DNA from: a virus
Length of the DNA: 64,000 bases
IMG/VR virus record: IMGVR_UViG_3300036828_000247
Location: 1 to 64,000 of that record
Direction: 5' to 3' (one strand)
Positions 31,784-39,711 of the stretch are shown here, piece after piece (the stretch's first letter is position 1; each line of letters begins with the position of its first letter). Position numbers and translations under genes: made by a program. A model generated the notes under the pieces. The model saw nothing but the letters and a program-made list of their open reading frames with translations. It was not told where the DNA came from and searched no databases.

Positions 31784-32071
31784 ATGGGCAAGTTCGCAGC
31801 GCACTTCTACTTCGCAGCTGAGGCTCACGATGATGAGGAGCCGTTGAGTAAGGCTCTTCTGGAGATGACACGCGAGAGAGCTACGCGACAGGGCTACCAC
31901 CCTACCGGCGATGGTGACGCAGTCATCTGGTATGGGATCAGTGACTTCGAGGTCAGGCTGATGCCGGAGTCTGGGCTCAACCCGGGAGACTGGCGCGTCC
32001 GGGCCGTCGTTGGCGTTGCGGAGGAGGAGGAAATTAACAGCCCAGAAGGTAGCGCAGAAGCTACAGAGTAG
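31784..32071 (+). CDS. Hypothetical 95-residue acidic protein
   Basis: ATG at 31784 with AGGAGGTACCACGGAA. Starts MGKFAAHFYFAAEAHDDEEP; contains YGISDFEVRLMPESGLNPGD; acidic end. No domain recognised. Preceded by element E1. Confidence 0.6.
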   Translation: MGKFAAHFYFAAEAHDDEEPLSKALLEMTRERATRQGYHPTGDGDAVIWYGISDFEVRLMPESGLNPGDWRVRAVVGVAEEEEINSPEGSAEATE

Positions 32072-32079
32072 GGTAGGGT
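32048..32079 (+). promoter_or_regulatory. Promoter GGTAGCGCA-17-TAGGGT, leaderless
   Basis: GGTAGCGCA at 32048-32056, 17-base spacer, TAGGGT at 32074-32079, six bases, then ATG at 32086. Confidence 0.55.
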
Positions 32080-32085
32080 TGCGGT

Positions 32086-32697
32086 ATGAATGAATATACG
32101 GTGAAGGTCCCGGGCTCGTGGGCTCTGGGTACGGTAGCGGTTGACTTCGAAACGGTGAAGGTGCCGGCCCCGGCTGGCTTCCGAATGAGGAATGGTGAGC
32201 CCCTCCGGCGTCGCTGGTCTATCGTGATGGCCGGTATCGGTCGGCGCGGTGAGATCGTGATGCTTGACCGGGACGGTGATCCTGAGGCTGAGTTCCTAGC
32301 CTCGGTCGGTGCTGGGTTCGGGTTCGCTACGTCGGTGATCTACGCTGCTACCCGTGAGTTTGATGAAATGATCGCTCGCGGCCGGTTTACGAACGCGCGC
32401 CGTGCCCATGAGCTAGTTCCGTTCTTCCCGGCCGTCCCTGGGGCCGAGTCCCTGCCGTGGCGTAACGTCGGCGTGCTGCCGAGCTACCGTGACGCTGACT
32501 ACGTTCGTGCGGCTGACGTTGAGAGCGCGATTCTCGCCCGGGGCTGGTCTGCCGATGGTATCGGCGTCGTCCTGATTCATCTTATGCGTGACGTCGCTGA
32601 GCTGATCCTGATGGCTGATCCTGACCTTAAGTGCCGCGCCTGGTGCCTGCGGGTGCTCGCTGACTCCGCCTTCGCTGCTGCGGCGCTGACGTCGTGA
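32086..32697 (+). CDS. Possible DEDD-type 3'-5' exonuclease, leaderless gene
   Basis: 203 residues. AVDFETVKVPA near residue 18 resembles exonuclease motif I (DxE), IYAATREFDEMIARG near residue 85 resembles motif II, and HLMRDVAELIL near residue 165 may hold the last acidic residue. If right, it would be a proofreading-type RNase H-fold nuclease, which the split polymerase III alpha lacks. Match is by eye and weak. The start follows a -10 box by six bases. Confidence 0.5.
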   Translation: MNEYTVKVPGSWALGTVAVDFETVKVPAPAGFRMRNGEPLRRRWSIVMAGIGRRGEIVMLDRDGDPEAEFLASVGAGFGFATSVIYAATREFDEMIARGRFTNARRAHELVPFFPAVPGAESLPWRNVGVLPSYRDADYVRAADVESAILARGWSADGIGVVLIHLMRDVAELILMADPDLKCRAWCLRVLADSAFAAAALTS

Positions 32698-32897
32698 GCT
32701 GCGTCGTGATCGTGACCGGCCAGATTGAGGAGAAGCCTGCGGGCTCGTTCCTCCTGGCCGTGACCACGGCCCATCAGGGTGACGAGTGGACCACTCCCCA
32801 GAGCAAGCTGGACGCCACCACGTGGGATGAGGCTAGGGCCGAGGCCCAGCTTGTGCTGGCCCGCTACGAGGCTGCGATCCTCGGTGCAGCCGATTAG
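32694..32897 (+). CDS. Hypothetical 67-residue protein
   Basis: GTG start overlapping the previous stop (GTGA). Starts MSCVVIVTGQIEEKPAGSFL; C-terminal helix (WDEARAEAQLVLARYEAAIL). No domain recognised. Confidence 0.55.
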   Translation: MSCVVIVTGQIEEKPAGSFLLAVTTAHQGDEWTTPQSKLDATTWDEARAEAQLVLARYEAAILGAAD

Positions 32898-32960
32898 CCA
32901 TTTCGCGGGAACTGGGGTAAGGTTGGTTCTGTAAGGTTACCGGGCGATGAAGGAGCGGAA

Positions 32961-33122
32961 ATGGCTAAGTACGTGACGATGGGTGCCGGTGGGACTTACG
33001 GCTCATCCTTCGAGGCCGAGACCGATGAGGAAGCTACCGCGCTGGCCGAGACGGCCGGGTACGAGGTGCTTGACGTTGCCGTCCTGGGCGACGAGAACGA
33101 GCTGATCCTGGTGGTGGCGTGA
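32961..33122 (+). CDS. Hypothetical 53-residue protein
   Basis: ATG after TAAGGT, ACCGGGCGA (32939) and GAAGGAG. Product MAKYVTMGAGGTYGSSFEAE; alternating beta/alpha pattern ending ELILVVA. Stop overlaps the next ATG (TGATG). Confidence 0.6.
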   Translation: MAKYVTMGAGGTYGSSFEAETDEEATALAETAGYEVLDVAVLGDENELILVVA

Positions 33123-33352
33123 TGGCTAAGATCAGTGCGCGAGGCGCAAAGGAAGTGGCTCGGTTCCAGACTACCCACCCCGAGAGCGACGTAAAGACAA
33201 CTCTTGTGCTGACCAGTGACCGGCGTGTCCTGCGTAAGTGGGACGGCCTGAGCGGGTACTCCGTGCTCTGCCGGGTGAAGGTCCTGGACGTCGGCAACCC
33301 CCAGGCTCAGCTGGAGCGTGTGGCGGCTCGGTTCGGCTACGTGAACGAGTAG
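33122..33352 (+). CDS. Hypothetical 76-residue basic protein
   Basis: Coupled to the previous gene. Starts MAKISARGAKEVARFQTTHP; contains TTLVLTSDRRVLRKWDGLSG. Compact alpha/beta. No named family. Confidence 0.55.
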   Translation: MAKISARGAKEVARFQTTHPESDVKTTLVLTSDRRVLRKWDGLSGYSVLCRVKVLDVGNPQAQLERVAARFGYVNE

Positions 33353-33411
33353 CCACCACGCATTATCTGTAGTAAGGTTGACGAGTAAGTACCGGGCGAA
33401 GGAGAAGGACG

Positions 33412-34632
33412 ATGGAATCAGAGACGATGACGCCGGAGGCTAAGGCCGAGGCCAGGGCAAAGAAGCTCCACAAGACGATGGAGCGGGTGCGGAAGCTGAT
33501 CGCGATGGCCGAGGCCGAGATCAGCCCGAGCGCTACCCCCGAGGAACGCGCTGCTACCGAGGTCGAGCAGAACCGAGCGCGCCAGCAGGCCGATGCGCTG
33601 ATGCTGGAGAACGCAATCGAAGAGGCCATGGTGAACGACGCCATGCCTGCGTCCCAGCGCAGCAAGCCGGGGATCCTGGACGTTGCCATCGCGGGTGGCG
33701 ACACTGACGTGGTCGGCTGGATCGGCTCGCTAGCGACGAACGTTGCGCGGCACTGCCGCTGTATCATCAAGCTGTACTCCGGCTTCCAGGACGGCCAGTG
33801 GATGGCGAGGGTCTACGGGCACGAGGGTGACCTGGCTTACTTCGAGGTCCTGTACACGACCGTCCGGCTCCACATGGTTGGCGCGCTGCGGCCCGAGGTT
33901 AGGCTGAGCGAGTCGCTGGAGGACAACGCCTACCGGCTGCATAACGCTGGCTACAACTGGTTCGAGATCGCCCGCATGTACGGCTGGGTGAAGTTCAAGG
34001 ACCTGCCGTATGGCCGGCGGGAAGAGCTCCGCGAGCGCTGGAACTGGGTCCGCGATTACACCGGGAAGAACGATCTGTACTACAACAAGCGCGAGGACCG
34101 GGTGGAGCCGAGCCAGAAGGTTGGCGACCCGATCAAGCGTGCCTACGAGCGGGTGATCAAGGGCCGTGGCGAGCCCTTCCTGAAGATCAGCGCATCCGGC
34201 AGCAAGACCTACCGGCGCTCGGCCGCGCGTGGCTACTCAACCCGGCTGTCCCAGCGCCTGCGGGAAGCGGAGCGCGGCCGGCAGACCGGTGGGGCCGAGG
34301 TCCTCCTGGCCAGCGCGGCCCAGGACCTGAACGACTTCTTCCGGGAGGACAACGAGCACGCCTACTCCCGCTGCCCGCGCTGCCACAAGCTGAGCAGCGA
34401 CCCGTACACCTGCGAGTTCTGCGGCCAGTTCATCAAGGACAAGCCCGAGGAATGCCCGCGCTGCGCCAAGAACCCGAGCGGCACCTGCCGTGATCACCCG
34501 ATGGGGCGGAGCGGCCGGTACAAGGAGGAGCCATTTGACCAGCGCGCGTACCAGGCTGGCGTGGCCCACGCGAACACGGCCGACCTGGGCACCCAGAACC
34601 GTGCCCCCTCGGGCTCCCGCAAGGAAATCTAG
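33412..34632 (+). CDS. DUF2786-like protein with C-terminal zinc ribbons
   Basis: 406 residues. The N-terminal ~70 residues (MERVRKLIAMAEAEISPSAT, RARQQADALMLENAIEEAM) match the DUF2786 helical pattern known from phage and bacterial proteins of unknown function. The middle contains HCRCIIKLYSGFQDGQWMAR. The C-terminus has CPRCHKLSSDPYTCEFCG and CPRCAKNPSGTC, two zinc ribbons. Start-associated ACCGGGCGAAGGAGAAG at 33391 sets the start. Confidence 0.7.
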   Translation: MESETMTPEAKAEARAKKLHKTMERVRKLIAMAEAEISPSATPEERAATEVEQNRARQQADALMLENAIEEAMVNDAMPASQRSKPGILDVAIAGGDTDVVGWIGSLATNVARHCRCIIKLYSGFQDGQWMARVYGHEGDLAYFEVLYTTVRLHMVGALRPEVRLSESLEDNAYRLHNAGYNWFEIARMYGWVKFKDLPYGRREELRERWNWVRDYTGKNDLYYNKREDRVEPSQKVGDPIKRAYERVIKGRGEPFLKISASGSKTYRRSAARGYSTRLSQRLREAERGRQTGGAEVLLASAAQDLNDFFREDNEHAYSRCPRCHKLSSDPYTCEFCGQFIKDKPEECPRCAKNPSGTCRDHPMGRSGRYKEEPFDQRAYQAGVAHANTADLGTQNRAPSGSRKEI

Positions 34633-34675
34633 TAAGGCCCACCCCGGGCGATAACAGGAAAGAAAGGTATTGCTC

Positions 34676-34966
34676 ATGAACCCATACACCAGCCTTGCGC
34701 TCGATGCCTTCAGGAAGTTTGAGGCTGCTAAGCGGCGCGCGGACAAGGCCGAGGCCGGGCTGACCGAAGCGATGCTGCGCGTGCCAGAAGAGGATCGCAC
34801 ACTCTACGTCATATACACCGAGATCATGCGCTTCGAGCAGGACCGCAAGGACAGCGCGGCTGCGCATGACGACGAGGGTGTGCAGGCAGCCGAAGCACTT
34901 TTGACCGATTACCGCAGGGCCCTCAAGGACCTTGAGGCGGAAACCACCATCAAGGAGAAGCTGTGA
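34676..34966 (+). CDS. Helical hypothetical protein
   Basis: 96 residues from ATG at 34676 (CCCGGGCGA and GAAAGAAAGG upstream). Long charged helices with coiled-coil character (LDAFRKFEAAKRRADKAEAG, AEALLTDYRRALKDLEAETT). No domain recognised. Next gene overlaps by GTGA. Confidence 0.6.
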   Translation: MNPYTSLALDAFRKFEAAKRRADKAEAGLTEAMLRVPEEDRTLYVIYTEIMRFEQDRKDSAAAHDDEGVQAAEALLTDYRRALKDLEAETTIKEKL

Positions 34967-35457
34967 AGAAGATCATTCCGGTTGCTGCGACCCTAGGTGC
35001 CCTGACAGCCGTCGTAATTGGTTGCGGTAGCAGTACCCCGGCCGCCAACGAGAGCAGGGCACAGCCCGCTACAGCCGCGCCAGCCCCCAGCGCCGCACCG
35101 ACCGCTAACCCGGACGGCAGCTGGTCCGCTAGCTGCGACACGAGCCTGGGCGCTGGCATCAACGATGCCAACTACCTGACCGGCGAGGTTGACCTGGTTA
35201 ACACTGGCAACGTCGGCACGGTCGTGCGGGTCCGGTTTGCCTGGAAGCAGGAGGCCTACCCCAGCATCGTGCTGTTCAAGACCGTGCGGACTCACCCGGG
35301 TCAGCACTACGTCGTGCGGTTCCACTACAACGCCGGAACCTTCGCCACGAGCACGGCCCCTCTGGACAGGGACCAATCGTGGCAGGAGAACCACGGCTTC
35401 CGTATGCCGTGCTCTGCGAGCGCCACGATCATGCGCTCGTTCGGCCCGGCCCAGTAA
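34963..35457 (+). CDS. Exported lipoprotein
   Basis: 164 residues from GTG. Signal sequence KKIIPVAATLGALTAVVIGC with a lipobox ending in Cys21, then a Pro/Ala linker, then a compact beta domain (GEVDLVNTGNVGTVVRVRFA, HPGQHYVVRFHYNAG) with two Cys. It should be anchored on the outside of the host membrane. Phage lipoproteins often block superinfection; that is inference here. First of three exported proteins in a row. Confidence 0.75.
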   Translation: MKKIIPVAATLGALTAVVIGCGSSTPAANESRAQPATAAPAPSAAPTANPDGSWSASCDTSLGAGINDANYLTGEVDLVNTGNVGTVVRVRFAWKQEAYPSIVLFKTVRTHPGQHYVVRFHYNAGTFATSTAPLDRDQSWQENHGFRMPCSASATIMRSFGPAQ

Positions 35458-35466
35458 GGAGGAGCC

Positions 35467-35715
35467 ATGCCAGTATTCCGCGCGACGATCGGCCCGAAGG
35501 CCGAGGCCGCAGCACTCGGGCAACACGACGCATTCATCCACGGTGAGCTGACGTTCCGTGCAGCCACGACGGAGGACGCCCAGACCACGCTGCGCTACCT
35601 CACCAACTTCATGTCCCCCGGCAACCTCTGGTTCCGGGTGGAGGAAGTCCCGGAGGCCGAGGCGCATGGCCCCGAGGTGCCCCTAGGCGGCACGGAGCCA
35701 GGCACGCTAGGGTAG
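35467..35715 (+). CDS. Hypothetical 82-residue protein
   Basis: ATG with AAGGAGG upstream. MPVFRATIGPKAEAAALGQH, TTEDAQTTLRYLTNFM. No signal. Located between two exported-protein genes. Confidence 0.55.
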   Translation: MPVFRATIGPKAEAAALGQHDAFIHGELTFRAATTEDAQTTLRYLTNFMSPGNLWFRVEEVPEAEAHGPEVPLGGTEPGTLG

Positions 35716-35789
35716 GTGAACCACCGCTAGCCCAGCACCACACAGACCACCTGAGGGCCGTCCGTGCCCCAGGGGAGAAGGAGAAGCAC

Positions 35790-36473
35790 ATGTTCAGTTT
35801 CACCAAGGCAGGCCTGGTCGGCCTGGTCGGCTCCGGAGCACTGGCCGCAGCCCTCGTCGGCGCTGCCAGCCCGGCCGGAGCTTCCACTCACCCGGTCAGC
35901 CCGAAGGACGCGACACTGTCGTGCCAGACCGACCCGAACTGCTTCGAGCCCGTGGTCGCGGTCAGCCAGACCAGCGGCACGGACTTCACCCCGCCCAACG
36001 ACGCTGCCCTCTCGGTCGTCGGGAGCCAGCTCTGGACCCGGACCCGCAACAGCCTGCAGGACGGGACGCAGGACTTCGGCAACATCAGCGTCGGGACGGT
36101 CCCGTCATCCGGGCCCGGCGACTACGGATTCACCGCGTTCGACAACTCGCACTACGCGGGCGACCAGCTCGTGCAGATCACGTCAAGGCCGTTTGCCCAG
36201 GACACGGGCAACTGCGGCAACATCACCAAGACGACCCACCTGGGCGTCGTCCAGCCGTGCGGCACGGGCCTGGGTCAGGTGTTCATCCTGGCACCGACCG
36301 CGCCTGGCCTCACCAGCCCGCCCAGCGGGTACCACTTCATGATCAGCGTCCGGCACGCCAACAACCTGCAGCGCCACCTCCTGGTGACCGCACAGCAGGA
36401 CGGCTCGGGCCAGATCTCCGCCATCAACGGCCACAGTGGCCTGCACGAGCAGATGTGGAGCCAGCTCCCCTAG
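35790..36473 (+). CDS. Exported protein with N-terminal signal peptide
   Basis: 227 residues. MFSFTKAGLVGLVGSGALAA is a signal with likely cleavage after AGA-S near residue 32. The mature part is Cys-containing and beta-rich (FGNISVGTVPSSGPGDYGFT, SGYHFMISVRHANNLQRHLL). No enzyme motif. The leader (CACCACACAG...GGGCCGT...AAGGAGA) is shared with the next exported gene, suggesting duplication of an expression unit. Likely acts outside the host membrane. Confidence 0.7.
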   Translation: MFSFTKAGLVGLVGSGALAAALVGAASPAGASTHPVSPKDATLSCQTDPNCFEPVVAVSQTSGTDFTPPNDAALSVVGSQLWTRTRNSLQDGTQDFGNISVGTVPSSGPGDYGFTAFDNSHYAGDQLVQITSRPFAQDTGNCGNITKTTHLGVVQPCGTGLGQVFILAPTAPGLTSPPSGYHFMISVRHANNLQRHLLVTAQQDGSGQISAINGHSGLHEQMWSQLP

Positions 36474-36557
36474 TGCCGCACCCGTAGGCACGCATCCGTA
36501 GCACAACACCACACAGGACACCTGGGGGCCGTGTGGCCCCCGGGTGGAAGGAGACGC

Positions 36558-36935
36558 ATGATCGGCAAGATCCTCGCGGCCGCAGGAATGACCGCAGCGC
36601 TGGCCCTGCCGGTGGCGGCCACAACGGCCGCATCAGCTTCGGCCGCGCACCCCGCGCACCGCTCGTGCAACATTAGCTGGAAGCACCGGGTCGTCACGGG
36701 GTTCGGCGGGAACGTCCAGTCCTGGGTGGACGCGATGAGCCCGCAGGGCTGCGGCACAATCCACAGCAAGGCGCTGTGCCGTAACCGGACCGGTGGCGTC
36801 ACGGAGTACGGCCAGAACATCACGGCCGCGCAGGGTGGCACGTCGGTCGCCCAGTGCCCGGCCGCGTACTCCCTCGCGACCGGGTGGGTGGTGGTGAACA
36901 ACGGCACATCCACCGCGCACAAGATTTACCCCTGA
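36558..36935 (+). CDS. Small exported protein
   Basis: 125 residues from ATG at 36558 (GTGGAAGGAGACGC in front). Signal peptide MIGKILAAAGMTAALALPVA with cleavage probably after ASA near residue 30. The mature ~95 residues contain six Cys (RSCNISWKH, QGCGTIHSKALCRN, AQCPAAYSL), which may form disulfides. The leader resembles that of the preceding exported gene. Function unknown. Confidence 0.7.
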   Translation: MIGKILAAAGMTAALALPVAATTAASASAAHPAHRSCNISWKHRVVTGFGGNVQSWVDAMSPQGCGTIHSKALCRNRTGGVTEYGQNITAAQGGTSVAQCPAAYSLATGWVVVNNGTSTAHKIYP

Positions 36936-36977
36936 CCGCAAGCAGGCAAGCCAATGCTGATACCAGAGAGGTACGAA

Positions 36978-37295
36978 ATGAACTGGTCACCGCAGAACAT
37001 GACCGCTACCGGCCGCATCGTCTTCTGTGGCGGCACGGCACCGAGCAACTGCCCCGCGCTGCGGGTGCTCGACCGTGACGGCCACGTCGTGCCCGAGGAC
37101 GCCCCGCTGCCCGACGACCCCCGCATCGGCCTGTCCCTGGCCGGGGACGAGGGGCCGGCCACCGAGCTGGTCATGCCGCCGCACGAGATCGTGCAGCTCG
37201 TGTCCGCTTACGAGAAGGGCCTGACGCCGCAGCTGATGGCCGCCATCGGGATCGACATGCGCCGCCTGGAGCGCGGCGACTACAACGGCACGTAA
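36978..37295 (+). CDS. Hypothetical 105-residue protein
   Basis: ATG at 36978 with AGAGAGGTACGAA. MNWSPQNMTATGRIVFCGGT, then acidic loops and a helical end (PHEIVQLVSAYEKGLTPQLM). No signal. The family is not recognised. Confidence 0.55.
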   Translation: MNWSPQNMTATGRIVFCGGTAPSNCPALRVLDRDGHVVPEDAPLPDDPRIGLSLAGDEGPATELVMPPHEIVQLVSAYEKGLTPQLMAAIGIDMRRLERGDYNGT

Positions 37296-37349
37296 CTGAC
37301 CAGGCCTTATCCTGGGCTGCAAAAGTTCCTTACTGAAATCCCCAGAATG

Positions 37350-37380
37350 GGTAGCGCCAGCGTCCGGGGTAGGGTATACT
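37350..37380 (+). promoter_or_regulatory. Promoter GGTAGCGCC-16-TATACT
   Basis: GGTAGCGCC at 37350-37358, 16-base spacer, TATACT at 37375-37380. No gene follows for 600 bases, so it probably drives the structured RNA. Confidence 0.6.
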
Positions 37381-37385
37381 GGTAG

Positions 37386-37990
37386 TTGTAGGGCCGAGGG
37401 GGTGGGCTACCCCGGAAAACTGAATAGCGGTTAGGGGCCGGTAATCAGGGTCGGGCGTTAAATCCACTGGTTGCCCGGAGGCCGGTCCCGAGGGCGGTGG
37501 GTCGCCAGTGTTCCCCAAATCCGGGTTGCTCCCGGGCGGGTTCCGTTGCTGGTGCCAGGCGATTAGGTCGTGGCCCACCCTCCTCTCCCCCGTGACCGGG
37601 GTAGGTAGGAACCAGACGGAAAAGACCGTCATCATGGTAACGCCAGGCCTTAGAGGCTGGCGGTCCCCGCGAGGGGATTGGGACGCCCAGCTACGGCCCC
37701 GGTCATGTTTGGCTGGTTAGCTCAGGAGGAACGATGCCTCCTGCTACGCCAGGGTATCCGGGAGGACCCTGGGGCGCCAGTTCGTGGGGCTCCGTGTCTA
37801 GAATCGCAGGACGGTGCCGGCCGAGGCCGGGCAACGCTGATCTGGGCGCTACACGGAGCCCCACCCCCTAAGCTCCCGGCCCGGCAAATGTCCTGTCACA
37901 GGCTCTGCCGGTAACCGGGGTGGCTGGCGCCATCCTCAACGAGTACCCGCGTTAACTCCGGGGAAGGGCGAGGGTGGCGCCAGACTGCTA
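37386..37990 (+). ncRNA. Large structured noncoding RNA candidate
   Basis: About 600 bases without a credible ORF but with its own promoter and dense complementary segments. Pairings seen: CTACCCCGG (37407) with 37596-37604; GACGG/CCGTC (37615-37630); CGCCAG/CTGGCG (37641-37662); CCCC-GCGA-GGGG with a GNRA loop (37665-37676); CCAGGGT/ACCCTGG (37749-37772); a perfect 13-bp stem 37785-37797 with 37851-37863; and a 14-bp stem 37924-37937 with 37970-37983 (one G-U). Size and architecture recall ornate phage RNAs such as GOLLD or ROOL. I cannot assign a class. Confidence 0.55.
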
Positions 37991-38005
37991 TCCCAGGAGG
38001 AGCAG

Positions 38006-38251
38006 TTGAGCGAGAGCGAGTGGCGTGCGGTGCCTCCGGGCGGAGCCGAGATGGCCCGCCTGGAGATTCTGCATCAGCGCTCGGTACACTTCTGGCGCCT
38101 CGCCTACTCTGAGTGGCTGACTGTGGCTGTGGGCCTGGGGATGGGCATGTGGCCCGACGAGTCCGACGCCGAGCGAGCCACGGCCGCTATCCGCGTGGCC
38201 ATGCAGGCCCAGGACGACTGGTACGACGCCATCGGCGAGACCAGTCTCTAA
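38006..38251 (+). CDS. Hypothetical 81-residue protein
   Basis: TTG start with AGGAGGAGCAG in front. MSESEWRAVPPGGAEMARLE, LAYSEWLTVAVGLGMGMW (weakly hydrophobic), helical C-terminus. Directly follows the noncoding RNA candidate and might be co-transcribed. Confidence 0.55.
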   Translation: MSESEWRAVPPGGAEMARLEILHQRSVHFWRLAYSEWLTVAVGLGMGMWPDESDAERATAAIRVAMQAQDDWYDAIGETSL

Positions 38252-38255
38252 ACCG

Positions 38256-38287
38256 GGTAGCGCTTACGCCTAGGCGTAAGGTATAGT
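38256..38287 (+). promoter_or_regulatory. Promoter GGTAGCGCT-17-TATAGT
   Basis: GGTAGCGCT 38256-38264, TATAGT 38282-38287, then ACCGGGCGA at 38301 and GAGGAG before the GTG at 38323. Confidence 0.6.
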
Positions 38288-38322
38288 CAGTTACGTAAGA
38301 ACCGGGCGAACGAGGAGTTACC

Positions 38323-38757
38323 GTGATCAACTGCCGGAACGGTGGAAAGATCCACCAGCACGAGACAGTCACCGAAGTCAAGACCTGCTATAGCGTCCCT
38401 CGGGGAGCAACCCAGCGCGCTACCCGTTCTGCTGCCATGCCGGATGTGCCTGCTGGTTACTACGCCACCCCCAGCCTCACCGGCAACAATGACCTGGACT
38501 TCTGGAAGGTCGACAGGCCGACCGAGGGCCGGTGGGCTGGGCGTACGTTCGTGAAGCGAGTCATCGGCGGGAAGCCGAACGTCGCAGTGCGCGGCGCGAC
38601 CGCTAGTTCGGCCCTAGCGGCAATCCTGAAGGCCGACCCGGCGAAGGCAGCTCAGCGGTATGGCCAGGAGATCGGCCGCTGCTCCCGCTGTAACCGTCAC
38701 CTCACCGACGAGACCTCCCGCGCGGCCGGTATGGGCCCCGAGTGCCGGAGTAAGTGA
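38323..38757 (+). CDS. DUF6011-like zinc-finger protein
   Basis: 144 residues from GTG. The C-terminus CSRCNRHLTDETSRAAGMGP then EC is the compact Cys4 motif of DUF6011-type proteins found in actinophages. The middle (DLDFWKVDRPTEGRWAGRTF, VKRVIGGKPN) is a beta-rich region usual before it. Function of the family is unknown. Confidence 0.7.
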   Translation: MINCRNGGKIHQHETVTEVKTCYSVPRGATQRATRSAAMPDVPAGYYATPSLTGNNDLDFWKVDRPTEGRWAGRTFVKRVIGGKPNVAVRGATASSALAAILKADPAKAAQRYGQEIGRCSRCNRHLTDETSRAAGMGPECRSK

Positions 38758-38855
38758 TGAACTGGGCGCAGTGGGGCGAGCAAATGGGATTCGTAGTCCT
38801 TGGCTGGGCTATCGTGATGGTCATTATTTACGTGACATGGAGGCGGATCAAGTGA
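38757..38855 (+). CDS. 32-residue single-span membrane peptide
   Basis: ATG overlaps previous stop (TGATG). MNWAQWGEQMGFVVLGWAIV continues to MVIIYVTWRRIK: one span with a basic C-terminus. Followed by a second small membrane peptide. Confidence 0.5.
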   Translation: MNWAQWGEQMGFVVLGWAIVMVIIYVTWRRIK

Positions 38856-38950
38856 GCTACCAGGAGATGTGCCTCGTGGCCTACTATGACGCGTTCCGGC
38901 GCGCGGTGACCGCCGCGCTCCTGATCCTGATGAGCATGGGAGTTATCTGA
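38852..38950 (+). CDS. 32-residue second membrane peptide
   Basis: GTG overlaps the previous stop (GTGA). VSYQEMCLVAYYDAFRRAVT then AALLILMSMGVI, a short hydrophobic C-terminus. Stop overlaps the next ATG. Confidence 0.5.
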   Translation: MSYQEMCLVAYYDAFRRAVTAALLILMSMGVI

Positions 38951-39267
38951 TGCCGGCTGACCTTGAGCACCTCTCGCTGAAGTGCCGCCTGTACCGCGAT
39001 CGGGAGATGGCGCACCAGCCGTGCTCCGGTAGCTGTGACCGTTCCCACGGCACGCCTGGGATCTTCTGCGACCAGCCCTGTCAGTGCGGATGTCACGGGG
39101 CCGCCCAGGAGCCCGAAGGTGCCTGGCAGTGCAGCGATGGCCACATGTTCCGCTACGAGCCTCCGCCCGCGTGGCCACCCTTCTGCGCCGTAGCGGGCTG
39201 CTTCGCTAGGGGCGAGTTCCGCTGGATCCTCAAGGACGATGTCACCTCAAGAGATTGGATCAGGTAA
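38950..39267 (+). CDS. Cys/His-rich protein
   Basis: 105 residues. CSGSCDRSHGTPGIFCDQPC then QCGCHG gives a dense Cys/His cluster near residues 25-50, and WQCSDGHMF with FCAVAGCFARG a second one. Two or more zinc sites are likely. Function unknown. Confidence 0.6.
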   Translation: MPADLEHLSLKCRLYRDREMAHQPCSGSCDRSHGTPGIFCDQPCQCGCHGAAQEPEGAWQCSDGHMFRYEPPPAWPPFCAVAGCFARGEFRWILKDDVTSRDWIR

Positions 39268-39324
39268 TGCCTACGTTGCGCGGCCGGGGATCAGCCAAGT
39301 GGGGCCAACCAGAGGAGTAGCAAG

Positions 39325-39417
39325 ATGGGTAGGAATGACAAGACCGAAAAGCGTAGTTGCGGATGCATATATGTCGGTTCCGTACTTATCGCCTCGTGCA
39401 GGAGCCACCGTAAGTGA
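39325..39417 (+). CDS. 30-residue Cys-containing peptide
   Basis: ATG with GAGGAGTAGCAAG. MGRNDKTEKRSCGCIYVGSV then LIASCRSHRK. Supported by a good ribosome-binding site. A 17-codon frame before it (39267-39320) contains that site. Confidence 0.4.
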   Translation: MGRNDKTEKRSCGCIYVGSVLIASCRSHRK

Positions 39418-39436
39418 TAGGGCAATAGGAGGAAGA

Positions 39437-39610
39437 ATGCTAATCGTAATTCTTCAGTTTCAGGATGATGAGGACCGCACCCCCGAAGTCATCGGCCCGT
39501 TCGATGACGAGGCGAAGCGGGGGGCCTGGGTGGAGGAAGTCAGGCACCAGATGCCGTGGACTTGGTTCATCATGACCAAGACGTCCGATCCCTGGGAGCC
39601 GCAGCGATGA
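39437..39610 (+). CDS. 57-residue hypothetical protein
   Basis: ATG after AATAGGAGGAAGA. MLIVILQFQDDEDRTPEVIG, FDDEAKRGAWVEEVRHQMPW. A small alpha/beta unit. Stop overlaps next ATG (ATGA). Confidence 0.6.
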   Translation: MLIVILQFQDDEDRTPEVIGPFDDEAKRGAWVEEVRHQMPWTWFIMTKTSDPWEPQR

Positions 39611-39711
39611 AAATGCCTGACCGACTATGCTTCCGCTGCCGTAAACACTGGGGCAAGCGCCTCCACTGGTGCATCCGGCTGGCCTGCGACTGCCCTTGCC
39701 GAGGCCGCTAG
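39607..39711 (+). CDS. 34-residue Cys-rich basic peptide
   Basis: MKMPDRLCFRCRKHWGKRLH then WCIRLACDCPCRGR: six Cys. Overlaps the previous gene by ATGA and ends on the stop codon of the convergent nuclease gene. Confidence 0.5.
   Translation: MKMPDRLCFRCRKHWGKRLHWCIRLACDCPCRGR

Noticed and set aside
37708-37790. tRNA-like string GGTTAGCTCAGGAGG
   Set aside because: It resembles a D arm, but no matching acceptor, anticodon or T arm could be paired. The segment fits better into the large RNA's own stems.
37508-37914. 70-80 codon ORFs in the noncoding RNA candidate
   Set aside because: No ribosome-binding sites, Arg/Pro/Gly-rich random composition, and they cut across strong stems.
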